A DNA stretch of 45,613 bases from Pseudomonadales bacterium (lineage in GTDB: Bacteria; Pseudomonadota; Gammaproteobacteria; Pseudomonadales; Azotimanducaceae). The stretch spans positions 1-45,613 of the forward strand of contig JANQOA010000334.1 in the NCBI GenBank assembly GCA_028279305.1, in the 5' to 3' direction. The position numbers and the translations under genes were made by a program. The stretch's first letter is position 1, and each line of letters opens with the position of its first letter. The notes below the pieces were generated by a model. The model did no database searches. It was not told the DNA's origin and saw only the letters and a list, made by a program, of their open reading frames with translations. Of the stretch, positions 1 to 7,148 are shown piece by piece.

Positions 1-158
1 CCGCAGCGGTGAGACTCGCGCAGCGAGGCTCAAGAGCGGAGGAAGGGGAGCCGGGAGGGCCGGCGGCGTGAGCGCCGTAACCCCCATGCCCTGTGATCCC
101 GGACCAGGAAACTGAAAACCAGCAGGCTTCAAAACCCAAACCCCAAAAACTGAAGCTC
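1..158 (+). repeat. Non-coding repeat, copy A (uninterrupted)
   Basis: This stretch has no credible gene and matches a second non-coding stretch at about 2159-2418. Shared blocks include a hairpin (GAGACTCGC at 11-19, loop 20-22, GCGAGGCTC at 23-31), the G-rich block ending GGGCCGG at about 63, then CGGCGTGAGCGCCGTAACCC and the 3' block with GGAAACTGAA and CCCCAAAAACTGA. In copy A the GGGCCGG block runs directly into CGGCGTGAGC, whereas copy B has about 97 extra bases at that point. The hairpin loop differs between copies (GCA here, AAA in copy B) while the stem is kept, which suggests a structured element. The window edge may cut its start. Confidence 0.7.
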
Positions 159-162
159 GGGC

Positions 163-191
163 TTGACTTTTGTGAGATGAAGTACAAACAT
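163..191 (+). promoter_or_regulatory. Putative sigma70-type promoter of the arsR-CDF operon
   Basis: TTGACT at 163-168 is a good -35 element. A weak -10, AAACAT at 186-191, lies 17 bp downstream and overlaps the ArsR-type operator. Repressor binding would therefore block polymerase directly, the usual arrangement for SmtB/CzrA-type autoregulation. The -10 is poor, so its exact position is uncertain. Confidence 0.45.
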
Positions 192-212
192 ATGAACAGT
201 TATTCATATGTT
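187..212 (+). promoter_or_regulatory. 12-2-12 ArsR/SmtB-type operator
   Basis: Left half AACATATGAACA (187-198), a 2-bp centre GT (199-200) and right half TATTCATATGTT (201-212) form an inverted repeat with 11 of 12 positions matching. This is the 12-2-12 form known for metal-sensing ArsR-family repressors such as SmtB and CzrA. It lies over the likely -10 region and runs across the upstream ATG at 208, so the protein encoded here is expected to repress its own operon. Confidence 0.85.
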
Positions 213-552
213 GGTTTCAATGCAGCAACTCAAGCCGTTCAGCCCCGTCACACAGTCTGAAGAAGCGTTAGCCCACGTGGCGGATCTATTCCGTCTTATG
301 GGTGATGCCAGCCGCCTGCGCATAATTGTCACCTGCCTGAGTGAACCCATCAGCGTGGGGGATATTGCCGCCCGGCTGGATCTCTCCCCTTCGCTGGTCA
401 GCCACCATCTGCGCTTGCTGCGCGCGGCCCGGGTATTAAAAGCGGAACGCCGGGGCAAGCAGATGTTCTACACTGCTTGTGATGACCATATTGAATGTGT
501 AATTCAGGACATGCTTACGCACATTGGTGAACCTTATGAGGAGGACGCGTAG
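208..552 (+). CDS. ArsR/SmtB-family metal-responsive repressor
   Basis: A 114-residue winged-helix repressor of the ArsR family. The recognition helix region (about 55-72, SPSLVSHHLRLL) and the beta-wing (RRGKQMFY, 81-88) are clear. Near the C-terminus D92-x-H94 and H105-xx-E108 reproduce the spacing of the alpha-5 zinc site of SmtB and CzrA, so zinc or a similar divalent metal is the likely inducer. The last base of the stop codon is the first base of the downstream CDF transporter gene, which fits a metal-efflux operon. A 12-2-12 operator overlaps the first ATG. An in-frame ATG at 220 (MQQLKPF) is an equally plausible start, because neither has a clear ribosome site and transcription may begin only a few bases upstream. 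Confidence 0.88.
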   Translation: MLVSMQQLKPFSPVTQSEEALAHVADLFRLMGDASRLRIIVTCLSEPISVGDIAARLDLSPSLVSHHLRLLRAARVLKAERRGKQMFYTACDDHIECVIQDMLTHIGEPYEEDA

Positions 553-1190
553 TGGCCTGCGACGGCTGTGCGCCGGAAGACCTCGGGGTTGCGGATGATC
601 AGCGCTTCCGCCGGGTACTGTGGCTGGCGCTGATAGCAAATTTTGTCATGTTCGGAGTGGAACTGGTCGCCAGTTGGTGGGGTGATTCTGTTGCCCTGCA
701 GGCTGACGCGCTGGATTTTTTTGGTGACGCCGCCAACTACGCCATCAGCCTGTTTGTGCTGGGCATGTCCCTGCAGCGGCGCGCCTATGCGGCGTTGTTC
801 AAAGGCTTGACCATGGCCGCATTTGGCCTGTGGGTAATCGCAACCGCGGTGCAGCGGGCAATTACCGGCAGCGTCCCGGACCCTGCCACCATGGGCGCCA
901 TTGCCCTGCTGGCGCTGCTGGTGAATGTTGCGGTTGCGCTGATGTTGTACCGCTACCGCAGCGGCGACAGCAATATGCGCTCCATCTGGCTGTGCAGCCG
1001 CAACGATGCCATCGGTAATCTGGCCGTGGTGGCTGCCGCGTCCGGGGTGTTCATGCTGGGATCCCGCTGGCCGGACCTACTGGTCGCCATGCTTATTGCG
1101 GGCTTAAGCCTCAGCGCCGCGGTGCAGGTGGCGCGGCAGGCCTTGAGCGAACTGCGGTCGCCGGTTTACGGCCGCTCAGCGTCCGGCTGA
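552..1190 (+). CDS. CDF-like cation transporter
   Basis: A 212-residue membrane protein with about six hydrophobic helices, resembling the membrane domain of cation diffusion facilitators that exchange cytoplasmic divalent metal for protons. The second helix carries QADALDFFGD, giving a DxxxD pair, and the fifth carries CSRNDAIGN, where the usual metal-binding His or Asp four residues before the conserved Asp appears to be Cys. The cytoplasmic C-terminal domain typical of FieF or CzcD is absent, since the protein stops right after the sixth helix. Its GTG start shares one base with the arsR stop codon and has a strong AGGAGG at 539-544, so the two genes are translationally coupled. Zinc or a similar metal is inferred from the regulator. 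Confidence 0.85.
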   Translation: MACDGCAPEDLGVADDQRFRRVLWLALIANFVMFGVELVASWWGDSVALQADALDFFGDAANYAISLFVLGMSLQRRAYAALFKGLTMAAFGLWVIATAVQRAITGSVPDPATMGAIALLALLVNVAVALMLYRYRSGDSNMRSIWLCSRNDAIGNLAVVAAASGVFMLGSRWPDLLVAMLIAGLSLSAAVQVARQALSELRSPVYGRSASG

Positions 1191-1796
1191 TCAGCTGGTG
1201 CGGATGGCCACCGGCTCACCGCCGCGGTGTTTCACCACCACACCTTCAGCGGTGCCGCGGGGCATCGGCAATGCGCCGAATCTGGAATTCTTGCGGCGGC
1301 CGATTTTACGTTGACCGGGCCGGTACATCTTCAGCTTGCCGGTGTGGTTGGTCATGTAAATGGGTACACCCAGGCGGTCGGCTGACTCAGTGTCCGCGGG
1401 GCTGAAAAAATCCCGGTCACTGGCTTCAGCGCCATGGGTATGCCACAGCGCCACCAGGTCGCAGCGCTTCGGTTTCGCCACGGTGAATTCCACCGGCGCC
1501 TGATGGTCTGCACCCACACCGTGGGTATAGAAGTATCCATGCCCTTTACATTTCAGGATTGCACCCACATGTTCGCGATTGCGCACAATGGAATCAGCAT
1601 TGTACCGGTCGCTGGCCGCAATCACGGCCGCCAGCTTGCTTGGATAGCCAGATTGGGGAACTGCCGTATCCTCAACAAGACGGCTGACCACCTTCGGGCT
1701 GGACACCTCCAGAAGCTGCGGAGCAGACGGCAACAGCAGCCATGCCAGGGTTGCCCCCAGAATGCTGCCGATGATAACGCCGCCCAGTAACTTCAC
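1191..1796 (-). CDS. DUF4329 (JAB/MPN-like) protein with N-terminal membrane anchor
   Basis: A 201-residue protein with an N-terminal hydrophobic segment (about 4-23) that would serve as an anchor or signal. The middle contains LWHTHG, then FSPAD about ten residues later, an arrangement like the metal-binding HxH...SxxD motif of JAB/MPN-type isopeptidases, and the overall pattern fits DUF4329. It may be a periplasmic hydrolase, but activity and substrate are unknown. The C-terminal part is basic (RKIGRRKNSRFG). It ends head-on against the CDF transporter with no spacer and has no clear operon partner. Confidence 0.7.
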   Translation of the reverse strand: MKLLGGVIIGSILGATLAWLLLPSAPQLLEVSSPKVVSRLVEDTAVPQSGYPSKLAAVIAASDRYNADSIVRNREHVGAILKCKGHGYFYTHGVGADHQAPVEFTVAKPKRCDLVALWHTHGAEASDRDFFSPADTESADRLGVPIYMTNHTGKLKMYRPGQRKIGRRKNSRFGALPMPRGTAEGVVVKHRGGEPVAIRTS

Positions 1797-2006
1797 AGAC
1801 CATTCGCTTGTTCGCCTTCGTTGGGCGTACCTTGGCGCGGCACTGCCGGCGGCGTCCTCCGGACCGCGTCCTTTTTAGCTAATGCACAGGAATAACCTTA
1901 AATTTCAATGAGTTACACGAGCGAGAGAGTGCCGCCGCCGGACCTGATTCAGACCAACAGGAGGTCTAGCAGCCGCCGCACACGCCAGGATTCGGGAAAC
2001 AGCACT

Positions 2007-2119
2007 CAGCCCTGTTCGTCAACAACACCTCAGCCCTGTCCGAAAAGCATCCCCAGCCCTGCCCGGGATAAGCATCCTCAGCCCTGAACGAGTTGGGGCA
2101 ATTGAGTACTGCAGGGCTG
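2007..2119 (+). repeat. Degenerate ~24-bp tandem repeats with CAGCCCTG core
   Basis: CAGCCCTG occurs at 2007-2014, 2031-2038, 2054-2061 and 2079-2086, giving periods of 24, 23 and 25 bp. The sequence between is partly conserved (AAGCATCC before the third and fourth copies). An inverted copy, CAGGGCTG, lies at 2112-2119. The role is unknown; the inverted fifth copy would allow a hairpin with any of the four direct copies. Confidence 0.75.
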
Positions 2120-2128
2120 TGTATCAGA

Positions 2129-2249
2129 ACCAGGTTTCTCGCCGCTTTTTGAGGGGCCGCCGAACGGAGTGGGGAGACTCGCAAAGCGAGGCTCACAAGC
2201 GGAGGGAGGGCAGGCAGGAGGGCCGGCCCCGGGCGGCGAGAAACCTGGT
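2129..2249. repeat. 17-bp perfect inverted repeat with 87-bp loop
   Basis: The 17 bases at 2129-2145 (ACCAGGTTTCTCGCCGC) are the exact reverse complement of 2233-2249. The loop contains the first half of repeat copy B, including its own hairpin (stems 2174-2182 and 2186-2194). The long perfect stem is unlikely by chance and suggests a structured RNA or the ends of a small mobile cassette. No transposase is nearby. Confidence 0.8.
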
Positions 2250-2418
2250 CCCAATGCGCAGACCGGCCAGTCCAGATAAAGCCCAAACCTAACAGAGCCG
2301 AAGATGCTTGATTCCGTGGTATTCGGCGTGAGCGCCGTAACCCCCACGTCCTGTGAGCCCGGACGCAGGAAACTGAACCCACACCAGGCTTCAAATCAAA
2401 ACCCCAAAAAACTGAGCC
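2159..2418 (+). repeat. Non-coding repeat, copy B (interrupted)
   Basis: This is the second copy of the element at 1-158. The first half (2159-2226, ending GGGCCGG) and second half (from CGGCGTGAGC at 2324 to the CCCCAAAAAACTGAG block near 2415) are separated by about 97 bp with no counterpart in copy A. The inserted piece begins with the right arm of the 17-bp inverted repeat. Two copies 2.1 kb apart bracket the arsR-CDF-DUF4329 genes. Confidence 0.7.
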
Positions 2419-2426
2419 GCGTTAAC

Positions 2427-3455
2427 CTACGAAGTGCCGATTGACAGAAGATTCTCCACCGGCTGATACAACGCCTCCAGAAACTCGATATCTTCCGCAT
2501 CGAGGCTGATCTCAGTGGCTGCCACCAGTTGGCTCAGTTGCTCCACTTTGCTGACGCCGACTATCGGCGCATGTAAGTCCGGCTTGCTGAGCAGCCAGGC
2601 CAGCGCAATCTGCGCCGGGGTGTGGCCGTACTTGTCAGCCAGGGTTACGACCCGGTCAGCCACCGGAAACACGTGTTCACCGTGGTACAGGCTTTCCGTG
2701 CGGCGCCGGTCGCCGCCTTTGGAACGGTTGGTGCTGCCGCCGGCAAAACCGCCCTGGTAGGCGCCGGTAAGAATACCCCGGGCCAGGGGCGACCAGGGCA
2801 TCACCGCCACGCCGGTGCTGGCGCAGTAGGGGATCATTTCCCGCTCTTCTTCCCGGTAGACCAGGTTGTAGTGGTTCTGCATGGAGATGAAGCGGGTCCA
2901 ACCATTCAGTTTTGCGGTCAGCTGCAGCTCGGCAAATTGCCAGGCAAACATGGACGATGCGCCCAGGTACAGCACCTTGCCCGCTTTCACCACATCGTGC
3001 AGCGCTTCCAGCGATTCTTCTATGGGGGGCGCCACCGCGCCGGGAATGCCGTGGGGATGGCGGTGGATCACCAGATGATCAATATAGTCCAGACCCAGGC
3101 GCTGCAGGCAGGCGTCAACCCCCTCGATCACATGTTTGCGCGACAGCCCGCCTTGATTGGCCCCCGGGCCCATCGGCATGGAGATCTTGGTGGCCAGCAC
3201 AAACTGGTCCCGCGGCAGCAGCTCCCTGAGCAGCGCGCCGACCACCTCTTCCGAAGCGCCGATGCCGTAGATGTCCGCACAGTCAAAATAGAACAACCCC
3301 TGCTCAATGGCGGCCTGGAAAATGGGCCGCGCATCGTCCAGGCCCAGGGTCCAGTCACCCTGATGGCCGCGCCCGGGGGTGCCGAAATTCATTGTGCCCA
3401 GGCAGAGTTGCGACGCGCGCAGGCCGCTGTTTCCCAATTGCACCGGCTTCAACAT
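2427..3455 (-). CDS. Aldo/keto reductase
   Basis: A 342-residue cytoplasmic NAD(P)H-dependent oxidoreductase with the TIM-barrel aldo/keto reductase fold. The catalytic tetrad is visible as D58 and Y63 (FDCADIYG), K90 (LATK) and a His in VIHRHP (131 or 133). The N-terminal GNSGLRASQLCLGTMNFG is typical of YajO- and voltage-channel-beta-like members. Length is normal. GAGGA stands six bases before the ATG. It is transcribed divergently from the Rieske oxygenase gene with about 60 bp between, so the two may share a control region and act on related compounds; the substrate is unknown. Confidence 0.9.
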   Translation of the reverse strand: MLKPVQLGNSGLRASQLCLGTMNFGTPGRGHQGDWTLGLDDARPIFQAAIEQGLFYFDCADIYGIGASEEVVGALLRELLPRDQFVLATKISMPMGPGANQGGLSRKHVIEGVDACLQRLGLDYIDHLVIHRHPHGIPGAVAPPIEESLEALHDVVKAGKVLYLGASSMFAWQFAELQLTAKLNGWTRFISMQNHYNLVYREEEREMIPYCASTGVAVMPWSPLARGILTGAYQGGFAGGSTNRSKGGDRRRTESLYHGEHVFPVADRVVTLADKYGHTPAQIALAWLLSKPDLHAPIVGVSKVEQLSQLVAATEISLDAEDIEFLEALYQPVENLLSIGTS

Positions 3456-3515
3456 GTGTAATCCTCAATCCAAATCGTTATTCTAGACACAAGCTTATGG
3501 GAGATACGAGCAGCT

Positions 3516-4892
3516 ATGCCGGACATCTATGAGGCGGGTGACCCGCAGTTGCCGCCGGGCGCGGCCCGCTGTCCCGGGCCCAGTGCCCAGGACATTATCG
3601 CGCGGGATGCCGACAGCCCGCCGCCGGCGCTGACCCGGCAGCAGTACGAGTTTCTCGGTGACGAAGACATTTCCTGGAGCCGTTACACCAGCGCCGAGTT
3701 TTACCGGCTGGAAATGGAAAAAATGTGGTGCAAAACCTGGCAGTGGGCCTGCCGGGAAGAACACATTCCCAACGCCGGAGATTATTACGTCTACGACATC
3801 GGCGACTACTCCGTTATTGTTATCCGCGACCAGCAACAGACGATTCACGCCTTTGTGAACTCCTGCCCGCACCGCGGCATGCAATTCTGCGGCGCCGGGG
3901 AAAGCGGTTCGGGCAAGCAGTTCCTGCGCTGCCCCTTTCACGGCATGTCGTGGCATCTGGACGGCAGCCTGCGCGAAATCCCCTGCCGTTGGGATTTTCC
4001 GCACATCAAAGACGACCAATTCCGCCTCATCGAAATCCCCTCCGATACCTGGGGCGGGTTTGTTTTTATCAACCTGGACCGCGACGCAAAACCGCTGACC
4101 GATTATCTTGAGGTGCTGCCGGAACACTTTGCCAAATGGCCGCTGGAAAACCGCTACACGGTGCTGCACACCCAGAAGGTGCTGCCCGGCAACTGGAAAA
4201 TGTGCATGGAGGGTTTCATGGAAGCCTACCACGTGCTGGCGACCCATCCGGAAGGGCTGCGTGCCTCGAGCTGGGCGAACACCCAATATGACGTGTTCAG
4301 TCCGCACGTGTCACGCTTCCTGCAGAATCTGTCATCCGGCAATCCGCATTTTGAAAAGCCGCTGAGTCAGCCGCAGCTGTTCGAGTTTCTCGGCCACAAC
4401 GCTGACGATCTGCCGGACGGGCTGTCCGCGCGCCAGGCGCATGCGGACCACCTGCGGCAGACACTGGGGGCGGAGATGGATGTTGACCTTTCCCGCCTCT
4501 CCAACAGCGAAATGCTCGACAGCATCGAATACCACGTTTTTCCCAACGCCTGCTTTTTCCCCGGCATTGTTATCCCCCTGATCTACCGCTTCCGCCCGCT
4601 GGGCGTGGACCGCTGTATCCACGACATCATGATGCTGCGCCCGGTGCCGGAAAACGGGCCGCGGCCGGCGCCGGTGGAATGTGTCAAGCTGGGCATAGAC
4701 GAGCCTTACGTGAGCGTGGAGTCATTCAAGACCAACCGCCTGTCTTTTGTGCTGGACCAGGACACCGCTAACTTCAAACGCCAGTGGGCGGGCATCAAGG
4801 CGTCGCAGAAAGGCGCCCAGACCCTGGGTAACTACCAGGAAGCCCGCATCCGCCACTTTCACCGAACCCTCGACAGCTATCTGCAGGCATGA
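3516..4892 (+). CDS. Rieske non-heme iron oxygenase, alpha subunit
   Basis: A 458-residue oxygenase component of a ring-hydroxylating or demethylating system. The Rieske 2Fe-2S ligands are C117-x-H119 (CPHRG) and C139-xx-H142 (CPFHG). The mononuclear iron site is H239 and H244 in EAYHVLATHPE, with a C-terminal Asp, probably D416, in VLDQDTANF. Such enzymes take electrons from a separate reductase, which is not encoded nearby. It is closely similar along its whole length to the oxygenase at 36120-37493, including the N-terminal CPGPS segment. The stop overlaps the SnoaL-like gene by four bases (ATGA). That partner, unlike typical SnoaL-fold beta subunits, may still form part of the oxygenase. 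Substrate unknown. Confidence 0.93.
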   Translation: MPDIYEAGDPQLPPGAARCPGPSAQDIIARDADSPPPALTRQQYEFLGDEDISWSRYTSAEFYRLEMEKMWCKTWQWACREEHIPNAGDYYVYDIGDYSVIVIRDQQQTIHAFVNSCPHRGMQFCGAGESGSGKQFLRCPFHGMSWHLDGSLREIPCRWDFPHIKDDQFRLIEIPSDTWGGFVFINLDRDAKPLTDYLEVLPEHFAKWPLENRYTVLHTQKVLPGNWKMCMEGFMEAYHVLATHPEGLRASSWANTQYDVFSPHVSRFLQNLSSGNPHFEKPLSQPQLFEFLGHNADDLPDGLSARQAHADHLRQTLGAEMDVDLSRLSNSEMLDSIEYHVFPNACFFPGIVIPLIYRFRPLGVDRCIHDIMMLRPVPENGPRPAPVECVKLGIDEPYVSVESFKTNRLSFVLDQDTANFKRQWAGIKASQKGAQTLGNYQEARIRHFHRTLDSYLQA

Positions 4893-5401
4893 CCATGAGT
4901 ATTGAAGAACTGCTGGCCAAACAGGAAATTACCGACCTTGTGGGACGCTACATGCGCGGCCTGGACCGGCTGGACCGGGAGCTGCTGCGCAGCACTTTCC
5001 ATGACAACGCCACTACCGATTACGGCTTTTTTAAGGGCGGGCCCGACGCATTTGTCGACATGGCTTTTAATGCGCTGAAAGACCATCTGGCCAACCATCA
5101 TATGATCGGTCAGGTGAACATTGATGTGGAAGGTGAGACCGCCTTCGGTGAAGTCTATTTTCAGGCGTTTCACCGCATTGTCACTGATGGCCAGGAACGG
5201 GATCTGTTTATCTCGGGCCGCTACGTTGACCGCTACGAGCGGCGTGACGGCGAATGGAAAATTGCCTTCCGCAGCGAGGTCAACGACTGGGCGCGCAACG
5301 ACCCGGCCAGTGACGATTATTTTGCCGCCACCCCGGACTCCCTGCGCGGCGGACGCATGGACGATGCTTCTTACCAGCGCGAGGCACTGCGTACCCGTTG
5401 A
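4889..5401 (+). CDS. SnoaL-like / NTF2-fold protein
   Basis: A 170-residue protein of the SnoaL-like (NTF2-fold) type, recognisable from the N-terminal helix EELLAKQEITDLVGRYMRGLDRLD, the strand F-H-D-N-A, and the C-terminal VDRYERRDGEWKIAFRS. The same fold occurs in small beta subunits of ring-hydroxylating oxygenases and in ketosteroid-isomerase-like enzymes, and the four-base ATGA overlap with the Rieske gene makes joint function likely. Whether it is catalytic or structural cannot be told. The in-frame ATG at 4895 (MSIEELL) has better spacing from AGG upstream and may be the true start. Confidence 0.85.
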   Translation: MTMSIEELLAKQEITDLVGRYMRGLDRLDRELLRSTFHDNATTDYGFFKGGPDAFVDMAFNALKDHLANHHMIGQVNIDVEGETAFGEVYFQAFHRIVTDGQERDLFISGRYVDRYERRDGEWKIAFRSEVNDWARNDPASDDYFAATPDSLRGGRMDDASYQREALRTR

Positions 5402-5403
5402 AT

Positions 5404-6612
5404 ATGCGCATCTTACTTATCCCGGCGCTGACCCTGGCCGTGTACAGCAGCCAGGGGGCGGAAACCGGTGATTTCAGCCTGAACTTTTCGGCCCGCTTCG
5501 AGCAGCAGCCATTTGCGGTAGCAAGCATAGAAATTGCTCAAACCGGCGGCGGGGTGAAACGCCTGGACCTGAAGGCACCCGCAGACAAGTACGAGCTGCT
5601 GGATGCCGCAGGTGAGGTAGAACAAAGTGACGGACGCATTGTGTGGGAACCGCCGAGCAGCGGCGGCAGCCTGCGTTACCGGGTGAGCATCAACCAGAAG
5701 CGTAAAACGGGTAACGGCGGGCGCGCGCCCGACGCGGTAAAAACGGATCGCTGGGCCATTGTGCGGCTGGGCGATCTGTTCCCGCCGGCGCGCATCCGCG
5801 CGTCCAACGGTGCTGACGGAAAGTCCTACGTATCCCTCAGCGGCCCCAAAGGCTGGAGTTTTGAAACCCGTTACGGCCCGGTGACCGGCATGCCCGTGCC
5901 GATGCCGGGCAAGCGCCTGTACAACCGGCCCACCGGCTGGCTGGTAGCCGGTGATATCGGCACCCGCCGCGAAGATATAGATCAGCGCATTGTCACCGTT
6001 GCCGCGCCCAAGGACATGGGTTTTCCGCGGCTCGACATTCTCACCTTTCTCAACTGGACGCTGCCGGAAGTAACCCGGGTGTTTCCGGATTTCCCCAAAC
6101 GCCTGCTGATTGCCGGCGCGCCCAGGGAAATGTGGCGCGGCGGCTTGTCCGCGCCGGGTTCCCTGTACCTGCACATCGACCGGCCTCTGGTCAGCGAAAA
6201 CGCCACCTCAAGTCTGCTGCACGAACTGGTGCACGTGGCGGGTATCCATTCCGCCGTGGGCGGCGGTGACTGGATTGTGGAAGGCCTGGCTGAATACTAT
6301 TCGCTGCTGGTGCTGAAACGCAGCGGCGGCATCTCGAGGATGCGCTTTGACAAAGCCCTGCACCAGCAGCGGGAATGGGCGGACCGCGAAAACGGCGTGC
6401 TCAGCCATCCGTCAAAAGGCGCAAATACCGCCAGGGCGGTACTGGTGCTGCACGAGTTGGCGGGGGAGCTGCAAACCCGCGGGGTAAGCATCGACAAGGT
6501 GGCGCGGGCGCTGTTGGAACGGGGCGAGATCAGCCCGGCTAGCCTGCAGCAGGTGACCGAACAGCTACTCGGCGCACCCAGCACCACCCTGTCGAAATAC
6601 CTGAGCGACTAA
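5404..6612 (+). CDS. Secreted HExxH metallopeptidase-like protein
   Basis: About 402 residues with an N-terminal signal peptide (MRILLIPALTLAVYSSQGA). The C-terminal half carries HELVH with a downstream Glu in DWIVEGLAEYY, the zinc-binding HExxH...E pattern of gluzincin peptidases such as aminopeptidase-N-like and M61 families. The N-terminal half looks like a beta-rich domain. It should be exported to the periplasm, where it may be a peptidase of unknown target. A TTG at 5398 overlaps the previous stop, but the ATG at 5404 gives a cleaner signal peptide and is preferred. It directly follows the SnoaL-like gene and probably shares its transcript, though a functional link to the oxygenase is not evident. 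Confidence 0.8.
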   Translation: MRILLIPALTLAVYSSQGAETGDFSLNFSARFEQQPFAVASIEIAQTGGGVKRLDLKAPADKYELLDAAGEVEQSDGRIVWEPPSSGGSLRYRVSINQKRKTGNGGRAPDAVKTDRWAIVRLGDLFPPARIRASNGADGKSYVSLSGPKGWSFETRYGPVTGMPVPMPGKRLYNRPTGWLVAGDIGTRREDIDQRIVTVAAPKDMGFPRLDILTFLNWTLPEVTRVFPDFPKRLLIAGAPREMWRGGLSAPGSLYLHIDRPLVSENATSSLLHELVHVAGIHSAVGGGDWIVEGLAEYYSLLVLKRSGGISRMRFDKALHQQREWADRENGVLSHPSKGANTARAVLVLHELAGELQTRGVSIDKVARALLERGEISPASLQQVTEQLLGAPSTTLSKYLSD

Positions 6613-6971
6613 GCGGCCGGCGTATGCAGCGCTAGCAGGTTGCCTTCCGTATCGGTGAAGCGGCCGATGAATCCAAACGGGCCGATGGACGATTTAGGCA
6701 TGGCAATGGTGCCGCCCGCCTGCTCCGCGCGCTGCAGGGCTGCATCGATATCATCGCAGCCCAGGTAGACCAGCACCCCGGCGTCAGCGCTGGGTGAGCC
6801 TGTGTCCGTCAGCGCTCCCGCCGGGCCCTCAGCGCCCATAAATACCGCCATGGGCCCGTCCGGCCCGTCGATGCTGCCCAAAGGAGCACCCAGTACCGCG
6901 CCGTAAAACTCCACCGCGCGCGCTTTGTCCTGTACCGGAATCTCAAACCAGTTTACCGTGACTTCACTCAT
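6609..6971 (-). CDS. VOC (glyoxalase/bleomycin-resistance) family protein
   Basis: A 120-residue single-domain vicinal-oxygen-chelate protein: two beta-alpha-beta-beta modules, with VNWFEIPVQDKARAVEFYGAVLG at the start and FIGRFTDTEGNLLALHTP at the end. Members of this subgroup (PhnB/YdfO-like) often lack a known reaction. The ATG at 6971 has AGGAG nine bases upstream and is preferred to the TTG at 6989. Its stop overlaps the end of the metallopeptidase gene by four bases in convergent orientation. Confidence 0.85.
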   Translation of the reverse strand: MSEVTVNWFEIPVQDKARAVEFYGAVLGAPLGSIDGPDGPMAVFMGAEGPAGALTDTGSPSADAGVLVYLGCDDIDAALQRAEQAGGTIAMPKSSIGPFGFIGRFTDTEGNLLALHTPAA

Positions 6972-7148
6972 GATCCATATCTCCTGCAAATGTTAAGAAT
7001 TTCATGCCCGGGTATTTAGTAGACGGAGCAGGCGGGAGAATCCGGACATCCCGGCCGGGGCACGGACAATTTAATCCGGCAGCGGCCGCAGGCTCGAATC
7101 CACACCCTGCACTTGTTAAGGTGGGGGCTTACTTGGACGGGGGGACAC

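Larger units (their letters stand above)
1797..2426. other. 630-bp intergenic region rich in repeats
   Basis: No convincing gene was found here. The region holds, in order, an unstructured GC-rich stretch to about 2000, degenerate tandem repeats built on CAGCCCTG (2007-2086), a 17-bp perfect inverted repeat with an 87-bp loop (2129-2249), and copy B of the non-coding repeat seen at the window start (about 2159-2418). The open frames crossing it on the minus strand translate the repeats into low-complexity protein and were not called. Confidence 0.75.

Noticed and set aside
1966-2394. 142-residue minus-strand open frame
   Set aside because: It runs through the tandem repeats and repeat copy B, has low-complexity composition and no recognisable domain.
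2622-3461. 279-residue plus-strand open frame opposite the aldo/keto reductase
   Set aside because: It is the antisense shadow of a clear gene, rich in His, Arg and Gln as expected for G+C-rich reverse frames.
7085-7112. tRNA-like CTCGAATCC segment
   Set aside because: It resembles a T-arm but the acceptor and anticodon stems cannot be formed around it.
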